A DNA stretch of 64,000 nt from Streptomyces klenkii. GTDB lineage: Bacteria > Actinomycetota > Actinomycetes > Streptomycetales > Streptomycetaceae. Under the pieces are notes generated by a model. It was given only the letters and a program-made list of their open reading frames with translations, did no database searches and was not told the DNA's origin. The stretch spans positions 53,327 to 117,326 of the forward strand of contig NZ_RBAM01000015.1 of assembly GCF_003626645.1 (NCBI RefSeq). The letters are read 5' to 3'. Positions 1 to 7,049 of the stretch are shown here, piece by piece; within the stretch, counting starts at the first letter, position 1; each line of letters opens with the position of its first letter. The position numbers and the translations under genes are program-made.

Positions 1-31
1 GCGGGATCTCCACGACGACGTCGAACTCCAC
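1..31 (-). CDS. ppa: Inorganic pyrophosphatase, 5' fragment
   Basis: Only the first ten codons are inside the window; the gene continues off the left edge. Read on the minus strand they give VEFDVVVEIP, which matches the start of the soluble family I inorganic pyrophosphatases of actinomycetes (typically VEFDV-x-x-EIPKG). This enzyme hydrolyses pyrophosphate to phosphate in the cytosol. The GTG start is preceded by a strong GGAGGT ribosome site four bases away, which makes this a true start rather than a chance match. A core housekeeping gene here suggests the left edge is conserved chromosome. The short length limits confidence. Confidence 0.7.
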   Translation of the reverse strand, partial: MEFDVVVEIP

Positions 32-186
32 GGGGCACCTCCGGAGGGGGTCGGCCGGGCGACGGGCCCCATCGTGTCGCGCTTCCGGCGGGGTGGCCAT
101 ACCTCCTCACCGAGGGCGCTCACAGACTGCGGCGCGGCGCCGCGGCGTCCGGCAGACGCCCGCCCGGGCCCTTGAGTCCCCCGTGG

Positions 187-1116
187 CTACTCCGGCTCCG
201 CCGCCCCCGCGTGCGTCAGGCAGCGCCGCGGCCCCGGCACCCTCGTGCGGCCTCGCACCGCGATCGTGGTTTCCCGTTCGGCGCGGTCCGGGGTGAGGCG
301 GCTCAAGGTCACCACGCCCGCCGTGGCGAGCCCGCCGGCCAGGGCCGCGAGGAGGCCGCCCGGCACCCCGTAGCGAAAGGTTTCGCCGAGCACCGTCATT
401 CCGGCGACCGCGGCGACCACGGGGTTCACGATCGTCACCGTGGCGAGCGGCGCGGCCAGGCCCGCCCCGCGGTAGGACGCCTGGGACAGCAGCATGCCCG
501 CCGAGGCGAGGACGGCGATGGCGAGAAGCGTGAAGACGAGGGAGCCCGTCCTGTGCGAGGTCCAGTCCTGCGCGGCGGCCTTGGTGAAGACGGAACCCAT
601 GCCGAACGCGGCGCCGGCGGCCGCGGCCAGCGCCACTCCCCGGACGACGGCCCGCCGCGCCCAGCGCGCGCCGAGCGCCAGGACCGCGGCGGCGGCCAGC
701 ACCGCGGCCGCGAGGAGGGGGCGTTGCGCGGCGTCGAGGGTTTCGGCGTGCGGCGGCCGGGTGAGGGTCAGGAGCCCGGCGAGGCCGGCGGTCGCGAGGA
801 GGGCGCCGCGCCATCCGGCCGGGCCGACGGATCTGCGGGCGAACGCCGCCGCCATGGGCAGCGCGAAGACGATCGTGAGCGCGCCCAGCGGCTGGACGAG
901 GCTCAGCGGTCCGTACGCGAGCGCCACGACGTGCAGCCCGGCGCCGAGCCCGGTCAGGGCGACCGCGCCCCACCAGCCGGGCCGCCGCAGCGGGCCGCAG
1001 GAGCCGTCCGCCGTCGTGGCGGCGACGCGCTCCTGCACGATGGCCGCGCCCGCGTACGCCACTGCCGACACCAGGCAGAGCAGGACGGGCAGCAGGAGCG
1101 CATTCATACTCTCCAC
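187..1116 (-). CDS. DMT/EamA-like membrane transporter
   Basis: Predicted inner-membrane protein of about 309 residues with roughly nine or ten hydrophobic segments, among them LLLPVLLCLVSAVAYAGAAI near the start and a C-terminal block with VNPVVAAVAGMTVLGET. The internal similarity of the two halves and the glycine/alanine-rich helices fit the drug/metabolite transporter superfamily (DMT, integral membrane permeases without ATPase). The substrate cannot be deduced. A GTG start at 1116 has GAGG four bases upstream; the ATG at 1107 is an alternative but its GGAGAG is only one base away. It is divergent from the MMPL gene and shares the 295-bp spacer with it. The last 25 residues are charged and probably cytosolic. 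Confidence 0.7.
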   Translation of the reverse strand: MESMNALLLPVLLCLVSAVAYAGAAIVQERVAATTADGSCGPLRRPGWWGAVALTGLGAGLHVVALAYGPLSLVQPLGALTIVFALPMAAAFARRSVGPAGWRGALLATAGLAGLLTLTRPPHAETLDAAQRPLLAAAVLAAAAVLALGARWARRAVVRGVALAAAAGAAFGMGSVFTKAAAQDWTSHRTGSLVFTLLAIAVLASAGMLLSQASYRGAGLAAPLATVTIVNPVVAAVAGMTVLGETFRYGVPGGLLAALAGGLATAGVVTLSRLTPDRAERETTIAVRGRTRVPGPRRCLTHAGAAEPE

Positions 1117-1269
1117 GATGCCTCGCCGCGGCGGATCCGTCGTCGTACCGGGGGACGGATCCGCGCCTCCTACCAGCGGAGTACGGGATACCTGAGATGT
1201 ACGGGCGGAGCAGGTCACCGGCGGTCGGCGCCCGTCGCCACGAGCAGCCGGCGCGCTGCCGCCCGTGGT

Positions 1270-1285
1270 TACTCCCGCGGGAGTA
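1270..1285. promoter_or_regulatory. Perfect 16-bp palindrome, likely operator
   Basis: TACTCCCGCGGGAGTA is a perfect dyad, extended imperfectly by GGT on the left and AACC on the right. It lies between the divergent DMT and MMPL genes, 125 bp before the MMPL start. Dyads of this size are usual targets of NarL/LuxR-type response regulators, and such a regulator is encoded at 5058-5783, so autoregulation of the exporter operon is a reasonable inference. Confidence 0.5.
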
Positions 1286-1410
1286 GCAACCGCCCCGTTG
1301 CACCCGGCGGATTAACTTCCGCTTCGGTCTGCGGGCCGACGCCCCGGGCACTTCGTGCCGGAATCCTGGAAGGGTCAGCGAATTCCGGCTTCGAGGAGGC
1401 GGCGAGCACC

Positions 1411-3519
1411 ATGGCCCCGGCGGCGGACACGCAGCAGAAGGAAGACCGGTCGCGACCGGCCGGCGAAGGACGGTCGGGGCGCCGCGCCCTGCCGTGGGTG
1501 GTGATCGCCTTCTGGATCGTGGTCCTGGCGGTCACGGCGCCCTTCGCGGAAAAGCTCAGCGGCGCCGCACGGGACCGCCCCGTGGACTACCTGCCGGCCA
1601 GCGCCGAGTCCACCCGGGTCGAGCACCTGCTGCAAAAACTGCCGGGCGGCAACACCTCCGACGCGCTGCTGGTCTACCACCGCGACGGCGGGCTGCGGCC
1701 CGCCGACACCAAGGCGGCGCAGGAGCACCTGAAGAAGATCGCGGGACGCTACGAGGTGCGCGGCGGCGACAAGGCGCCCACCGTCGTGTCCAAGGACGGC
1801 GCCACGTCGATGACGGCGCTGTCGGTGAGCGGCCTGGAGGACACCGCCGCGCAGGGCAAGGCGGTCGACGGGATCCGGGACATCGTCAAGGAGGACAAGC
1901 CCGAGGGGCTGAAGGCCGAGGTCGGCGGGCAGGTCGCCCTGATGTCCGATCAGAACGAGGTCTTCCAGTCCATCGACGGCGTCCTGCTGCTGGGCACCGC
2001 GGGCGTCGTGGCGGTCCTGCTGATCCTCATCTACCGCAGCCCGTTCCTGTGGCTGGTGCCGCTGGGAGTGGTCGGTGTGGCGGCCTCGGCCGCGATGGCC
2101 GGCGTCTACGGGCTGATCAAGGCGTTCGACCTGACGGTGACCACGATGAGCACGTCCGTGATGACGGTGCTCATCTTCGGCGCGGGCACCGACTACGCCC
2201 TGCTGCTGGTGGCCCGCTACCGCGAGGAGCTGCGCCACATCGAGCGGCCCTACGACGCGATGCGGTCCGCGATCCGCGGCTGCGGCGCGGCCGTCCTCGC
2301 CTCGTCCGGCACGGTCGTGGCGGGCCTCATGTGCCTGATGGCGGCGGACCTCAACAGCAGCAGCGGCCTGGGCCCGGTCGGCGCGGTGGGCGTCTTCTGC
2401 GCGCTGACGGCCATGATGACGCTGCTGCCCGCGGTGCTGGTGCTGCTGGGCCGGCGCGTGTTCTGGCCGATCGTGCCGGTGTACGGGACCGAGGCCGTGC
2501 AGCGGCGTTCGCTGTTCGCGGCGATGGGTAACTCCGCGGCCCGCCGCCCGGCCCTGGTGCTGCTGTGCGGCGTCGCGGCGCTCGTCGCCCTGTCGGTCGG
2601 CGCGGTGAAGCTGCCGGGCGCGCTGAAGCAGGAGGACGCGTTCCTCAACAAGCCCGACTCGGTCACCGCGATGACCACGGTCGGGAAGGCGTTCCCCGAC
2701 GCCAGCAGCCTGCCGATCACGGTGGTGACGCGTACCCCGCAGGCGGCCGAGGTGGAGAAGGCCGTCAAGGGCACGAAGGGCGTGGCCACGGTGCAGCCGG
2801 GCCGCAGCGGCGAGGAGCGCACCGAACTCCAGGTGTTCGCCGTGGCGAAGCCCGAGTCGGCCGGCGAGAAGAAGACGATCAGCGCGCTGCGCGGTGCGGT
2901 GCACGACATCAAGGGCGCCCAGGCGATCGTCGGCGGCCCCACGGCACAGCAGATGGACCTCGACACCACCAACGCCGACGACCGCCGCAAGGTGATCCCG
3001 CTGGTGCTGGTCGCGGTGATGGTCGTGCTGATCGCGCTGCTGCGCAGCCTGGTGGCGGCGGCGGTGCTCGTGCTCGCGGTGATCGCCTCGTGGGGCGCGG
3101 CGATGGGGCTCAGCGGCCTGGTGTTCGGGCCGGTGCTCGGCTACGACGGGCTCGATCCGAGCCTGCCGCTGCTGACGTTCGTCTTCCTCATCGCGCTCGG
3201 CGTGGACTACGGCATCTTCCTGATGCACCGGGCGCGTGAGGAGCGGCTGAAGGGGGCGGGGCCGGAGGAGGCGGCGCTCACGGCGCTGCGCACGACGGGC
3301 GGGGTCATCACGTCCGCGGGCGTGGTGCTGGCGGCCACGTTCGCCGTGCTGGCGACGCTGCCGCTGGTGGCGCTGGTCGAGATGGGCTTCATCATCGCGG
3401 TCGGCGTGCTGCTGGACACCTTCCTGGTCCGTACCTATCTGGTCACCTCTGCAAGCCTGTTGCTGAAGAGGTGGATGTGGTGGCCCGGGAAGCTCTCCCG
3501 GGGTTCCATGGAATCGTGA
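1411..3519 (+). CDS. MMPL/RND-family exporter
   Basis: A 702-residue integral membrane protein of the MMPL branch of the RND superfamily, which exports lipids and hydrophobic secondary metabolites by proton antiport. It shows the expected two-fold layout: one N-terminal transmembrane helix (ALPWVVIAFWIVVLAVTAPF, residues ~30-50), an extracellular domain, five helices (~195-350), a second isolated helix near residue 375, a second extracellular domain and a final five-helix block. The family-typical motifs GAGTDYALLLVARYREE and GVDYGIFLMHRAREE contain the intramembrane Asp-Tyr pair. ATG at 1411 is chosen because upstream in-frame sequence is not protein-like and GAGGAGG precedes it. Its TGA overlaps the ATG of the sensor kinase. 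Being 2.5 kb from redD, it is a candidate prodiginine exporter, but that is only inferred from position. Confidence 0.85.
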   Translation: MAPAADTQQKEDRSRPAGEGRSGRRALPWVVIAFWIVVLAVTAPFAEKLSGAARDRPVDYLPASAESTRVEHLLQKLPGGNTSDALLVYHRDGGLRPADTKAAQEHLKKIAGRYEVRGGDKAPTVVSKDGATSMTALSVSGLEDTAAQGKAVDGIRDIVKEDKPEGLKAEVGGQVALMSDQNEVFQSIDGVLLLGTAGVVAVLLILIYRSPFLWLVPLGVVGVAASAAMAGVYGLIKAFDLTVTTMSTSVMTVLIFGAGTDYALLLVARYREELRHIERPYDAMRSAIRGCGAAVLASSGTVVAGLMCLMAADLNSSSGLGPVGAVGVFCALTAMMTLLPAVLVLLGRRVFWPIVPVYGTEAVQRRSLFAAMGNSAARRPALVLLCGVAALVALSVGAVKLPGALKQEDAFLNKPDSVTAMTTVGKAFPDASSLPITVVTRTPQAAEVEKAVKGTKGVATVQPGRSGEERTELQVFAVAKPESAGEKKTISALRGAVHDIKGAQAIVGGPTAQQMDLDTTNADDRRKVIPLVLVAVMVVLIALLRSLVAAAVLVLAVIASWGAAMGLSGLVFGPVLGYDGLDPSLPLLTFVFLIALGVDYGIFLMHRAREERLKGAGPEEAALTALRTTGGVITSAGVVLAATFAVLATLPLVALVEMGFIIAVGVLLDTFLVRTYLVTSASLLLKRWMWWPGKLSRGSMES

Positions 3520-4874
3520 TGCCGTCCCGGGACCCGGTTACCCCCTTGATCGCACGACTGCTGCTGCCGCGGCACGCGATCGGCCGCCGCAGCGTTCTGC
3601 TCCAGGACTTCGGCATAGCGCTGACCGTGCTCGCCGTGCAGAGCGTGCTGTTCGTCGTCACCTCACGGCGGTCGCTGGATCTCCCGGGCTGGGCCCTCCT
3701 CACCGGCGCCGCGCTGTCACTGACGGCGCGGCGCCGGGCGCCGTGGCTCACGGTGCTCGCGGTGGCCTGCATGAACGGCCCGTTCTACCTGTCCGGTTAC
3801 CCGCGGGCGGCGGTGCTGCCGGCGGGTCTGGTGGCGCTGTGCACGCTCGCCGTGGTGGGGCCGCCGCGGCGCAGCTTCCTGACCCTGGGCGGCATCTACG
3901 GCGTGGCGACGGCCGTGATGCTGGCCCTGGGCAAGGGCCACGAGATCCTGCCGACGCTGGTGAGCGCGGGCTGGATCGCCGACGTCGTCCTGATCGGGGA
4001 GGCGGTGCGCCTGCACCGCAACTACGTCGGGGCGATCGTGGAGCGTGCGGAGCGCGCCGAGCGCACGCGCGAGCGGGAGGCGGCGCGCAGGGTCGCGGAG
4101 GAGCGCGTGCACATCGCGCGCGACCTCCACGACCTGCTGGCCCACAGCATCACCCTGATCGGCGTGCAGACCGCGGTCGCGGCCCACGTCCTGGTCGCCG
4201 ACCCCGAGCGGCTGGACCGCACGGCGCTCGCCAAGGCGCTGGACGGCATCGCCGACACGTGCCGGGACGCCCGCTCCGAGCTGCGCGCGACGCTGGAGGT
4301 GCTCCGCGGGAACGATTCGGCGGCGTACGGGCCGCTGCCGGGCCTCGACGGGCTGCCCGATCTGGCGCGGGCCGCGGAGGCGGCGGGCGCGCGGGTGAGC
4401 CTGAAGGTGCACCTGGGCGGCCCGGTGGAGACGGTGGCGGAGCGCAACGGACAGGCCGTGGAGCACAACGGACAGGCTATGGAGCTCAACGGATCCGCCG
4501 CGGACGCCGCCGCAACTGCCGTGCTGGCCCCGGCGGTCGGGGCCGCCGCGTACCGTATCGTGCAGGAGGCGCTCACCAATGCGGTCCGCCACGGCGGGCC
4601 CGCGGTCCGCGTCTGGGTGACGGTGGCGCGCGGCGAGGGCGACGGCGCCCTGCGGGTCACCGTGCTCGACGACGGCGGCGCGGAGGCGCCGGTGCGGGCT
4701 GCCGTGCCGGGGAACGAGCCGAACGGCACCGGCGGTTACGGCATCGTCGGGATGCGCGAGCGCGCCCGCAGCGTCGGCGGCGGGTTGCAGGCCGGCCCGC
4801 GGCCGGGCGGCGCCGGGTTCGCGGTCTCCGCCGTCCTGCCGACCGCACCCGCGGACGGGGCAGCCCTCCGGTGA
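3519..4874 (+). CDS. NarL/DesK-type sensor histidine kinase
   Basis: About 451 residues. The N-terminus has several transmembrane helices with no large extracellular sensor domain, so the signal is probably sensed in or at the membrane. A HisKA_3 dimerisation segment follows with the phosphoacceptor His204 in ARDLHDLLAHSIT. The HATPase_c domain has an N-box around Asn354 (EALTNAVRHGG) and a G-box (GGYGIVGMRERA) near the end. The start is the ATG that overlaps the exporter stop in TGATG, implying translational coupling. An odd insertion of three near-identical 21-bp units lies between the H-box helices and the ATP lid. Its partner regulator follows 183 bp later. Together with the exporter this looks like a membrane-stress or self-resistance module. 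Confidence 0.88.
   Translation: MPSRDPVTPLIARLLLPRHAIGRRSVLLQDFGIALTVLAVQSVLFVVTSRRSLDLPGWALLTGAALSLTARRRAPWLTVLAVACMNGPFYLSGYPRAAVLPAGLVALCTLAVVGPPRRSFLTLGGIYGVATAVMLALGKGHEILPTLVSAGWIADVVLIGEAVRLHRNYVGAIVERAERAERTREREAARRVAEERVHIARDLHDLLAHSITLIGVQTAVAAHVLVADPERLDRTALAKALDGIADTCRDARSELRATLEVLRGNDSAAYGPLPGLDGLPDLARAAEAAGARVSLKVHLGGPVETVAERNGQAVEHNGQAMELNGSAADAAATAVLAPAVGAAAYRIVQEALTNAVRHGGPAVRVWVTVARGEGDGALRVTVLDDGGAEAPVRAAVPGNEPNGTGGYGIVGMRERARSVGGGLQAGPRPGGAGFAVSAVLPTAPADGAALR
4440..4502 (+). repeat. Three tandem 21-bp units inside the kinase gene
   Basis: Three in-frame units encode E-x-N-G-Q/S-A-x each (ERNGQAV, EHNGQAM, ELNGSAA). They lie in the kinase between the dimerisation helices and the N-box, a region normally occupied by a short linker. 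The unit length is a multiple of three, so copy number can vary without loss of frame. Confidence 0.8.
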
Positions 4875-5057
4875 GCCCCTCGATGAGTTCCTTGATGAGA
4901 CCCTCCCCCGCGCACCGACGCGTGTGCGCACCAGCGGAACGACCCGCGCCGAAACGACCCGCCTCCCCGCGGGGCGCGGGTCCCCACCCGAAGGATGGCC
5001 GATGACAGCAGCACCGAGTCCGGCGGCACCGTGCTCCCGTGGGGGGAGGGCCCGCCG

Positions 5058-5783
5058 ATGAGCACGCAGCAGCCGATCCGGGTCCTGCTCGCCGACGACC
5101 AGCGGCTCGTCCGCTCCGCCTTCGCCATGCTGGTGGACACCGCCCCGGACATGGAGGTCGTGGGCGAGGCGGGCACGGGCCGGCAGGCCGTCGAGCTGGC
5201 CCGCACCGCCCGCGCCGACCTGGTGGTGATGGACATCCGGATGCCGGATCTGGACGGCATCGAGGCGACCCAGCGCATCGCCGCCGACGAGGACATGGCG
5301 GGCGTGAAAGTGCTCGTCCTGACGACGTACGACACCGATGAATACGTCATCGACGCGCTGCGGGCGGGCGCCTCGGGGTTCCTGGTGAAGGACACCCGCC
5401 CGGCGGCGCTCCTGGAGGCGATCAGGACCATCGCCGCCGGGGAGGCGCTGCTCTCGCCCGGCCCGACCTCGCGGCTGATCGCCCGGGTGCTGCGGGCGCC
5501 GCGGGCGGACATCCCGGCGAGCTTCGTCACGAACGGCCTGGCGGTGCTGTCGGTGCGCGAGCGCCAGGTGCTGACCCTGGTGGCCCGGGGCCTGAACAAC
5601 GCCGAGGTGGGCGACGTGCTGGGGCTCAGCCCCCTGACCGCCAAGACCCATGTCAGCCGCATCATGGGCAAGTTGTGCGCCCGCGACCGGGTGCAGCTGG
5701 TCATCGCGGCGTACGAGGCGGGCCTGGTGTCGCCGGGCTCGGCACCGGGCGGCGCTCCGGGGAACGGCGTCCGCCCTTCCTGA
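5058..5783 (+). CDS. NarL/LuxR-type response regulator
   Basis: A 241-residue DNA-binding response regulator. The receiver domain keeps the acidic pair Asp13-Asp14 (LLADDQ), the phosphoacceptor Asp59 (VVMDIRMPDLDG), a Thr in LVLTTYDTDEYV and Lys in FLVKDT. The C-terminal LuxR helix-turn-helix is LSVRERQVLTLVARGLNNAEVG followed by TAKTHVSRIMGKL. ATG 5058 is chosen because GGGGAGG lies eight bases upstream; an in-frame ATG at 4995 would add 21 residues with no resemblance to receivers. It is the cognate regulator of the upstream kinase and probably acts at the palindrome before the exporter. Confidence 0.9.
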   Translation: MSTQQPIRVLLADDQRLVRSAFAMLVDTAPDMEVVGEAGTGRQAVELARTARADLVVMDIRMPDLDGIEATQRIAADEDMAGVKVLVLTTYDTDEYVIDALRAGASGFLVKDTRPAALLEAIRTIAAGEALLSPGPTSRLIARVLRAPRADIPASFVTNGLAVLSVRERQVLTLVARGLNNAEVGDVLGLSPLTAKTHVSRIMGKLCARDRVQLVIAAYEAGLVSPGSAPGGAPGNGVRPS

Positions 5784-6067
5784 AGCCGGGCTGAAGAAAT
5801 CGGGCACTTCACCTACGCCGTGCTGCCGACCGGGGCGCCCCGGCCCCGTCCTCCGTGTGTTGACGCCGCGTTGAGCCGGGCGGGCACGCGCCTCAATGAA
5901 CGTACGGGGCGGCCGCCCGGCTCCGCCATCCGTTGAGGGCGGAAAGGGGCCGGGGGATGGATGACGCGAGTTGTTCCGCGTTGCGAGGATTGGGCGCCGA
6001 AAGGGGGAAAAGCCGGTACCGGCTTCTGTTCTGATCTCCGGCGGAAACCGCTGTGTGGGGGAATTTC

Positions 6068-6871
6068 GTGCAAATTGAAATACTCGGTCCGGTGCGCGTC
6101 AGCGCTGCGGAGAGGAGCAGCGACATCCGGGCCGGCAAGGTCCGGTCCATGCTCGCGACCCTCGCCCTCCGGGCGGGGCGGGCGGTATCGCACATGGAGC
6201 TCGTCGACGAGCTGTGGTGCGGTTCGCCCCTCGGCAATCCCCGGAACGCCTTGCAGGCGCAGGCGACCAGGGTGCGCAAGGTACTGGAAGCACACACTCC
6301 GATGCACCGCACGACCGTTCTGCGGTCCATCCCGAACGGCTATCTGCTGGACGTGCCGGCGGAATGCGTCGACGCCAACAGGTTCCTCGATCTCGCCTCT
6401 CGCGGCGGAGCCGCGCTGACCACCGACCCCGAGCGGGCGGCGAGATTGCTCGAAACCGGTCTGCGGCTGTGGCGCGGCCCGGCACTGTTCGACGCCGGGG
6501 AGGGGCTGCGGTGCGCGAGCGCCGCGACCCTCTTCGAAGAGCGCCGGCTGACCGCGTGGGAGGACCTGGTGAGCGCCCGCCTGGTGCTGGGGCACAACAC
6601 CCAGGTGATCGCCGAACTCCAGCAGCTCGTCGCCCAGCACCCGCTCCACGAGCGGTTCTGCGAGCTGCTGATGCTCGCGCTGTACCGGTCGGGGCGGCAG
6701 AGCGAGGCCCTGGAGCGGTTCCGGCTCACCCGGAAGCGGCTGGACGAGCAGCTGGGCATCCAGCCGGGTGCCGGGCTCCAGCGCCGGCACGCCGAGATCC
6801 TCGCCCAGGATCCCGGGCTGGCCCAGCCGGGCGCCCTGGCGCCTGACCGGCGGGTCACCACGGGCGTGTGA
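6068..6871 (+). CDS. redD: SARP-family pathway-specific activator RedD
   Basis: A 267-residue Streptomyces antibiotic regulatory protein, the pathway activator of prodiginine clusters. It starts VQIEILGPVRV, the usual SARP opening, then an OmpR-like winged helix (residues ~20-95, with RAVSHMELVDELWCG and ALQAQATRVRKVLE) and the bacterial transcriptional activation domain (~100-250) with the tetratricopeptide-like helices HPLHERFCELLMLALYRSGR and EALERFRLTRKRLDEQLG. It is a small SARP, without ATPase or sensor domains. GTG 6068 is preferred to GTG 6053 because GGGGG sits at the right distance. It precedes redX-W-Y in the same orientation, as in S. coelicolor. Its likely target is the 11-bp repeat array between redQ and redP. 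Confidence 0.9.
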   Translation: MQIEILGPVRVSAAERSSDIRAGKVRSMLATLALRAGRAVSHMELVDELWCGSPLGNPRNALQAQATRVRKVLEAHTPMHRTTVLRSIPNGYLLDVPAECVDANRFLDLASRGGAALTTDPERAARLLETGLRLWRGPALFDAGEGLRCASAATLFEERRLTAWEDLVSARLVLGHNTQVIAELQQLVAQHPLHERFCELLMLALYRSGRQSEALERFRLTRKRLDEQLGIQPGAGLQRRHAEILAQDPGLAQPGALAPDRRVTTGV

Positions 6872-6885
6872 GTTCCGGTGTCCGG

Positions 6886-6962
6886 GCATTCCGCCGGGCC
6901 CTGACCGATGTGGTTCTCGCCGTTGCGGCGGGCACATTTCCTCGGCCGCAACGGCGGGAACC
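6886..6962. promoter_or_regulatory. redX upstream repeat and inverted repeat
   Basis: The 178-bp spacer between redD and redX has two signals. First, GCATTCCGCCGGGCCCT (6886-6902), found again exactly at 15345-15361 upstream of redT. Second, a 17-bp inverted repeat at 6912-6928 and 6946-6962 (GGTTCTCGCCGTTGCGG against its complement, one mismatch, 17-base loop). In both spacers the 17-mer is followed 21-22 bases later by a GCGGCGGGCAC element. Shared non-coding blocks in front of two operons of one pathway suggest a common regulator or leader structure. Confidence 0.6.
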
Positions 6963-7049
6963 ACGAAGTCGCAACCCCGCGGGGCCGCACCACATCCTTC
7001 GCCCGGCCGTCGCTTCCGGCCGGCCGAGAACACCTGGAGTCGTTCCGAC

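Noticed and set aside
5829..5900. TTGACG at 5860 as a -35 box for redD
   Set aside because: No acceptable -10 box occurs 16-19 bases downstream.
6053..6070. GTG 6053 as the redD start
   Set aside because: It lacks a ribosome site of its own; the GGGGG run serves the GTG at 6068, where SARP similarity begins.
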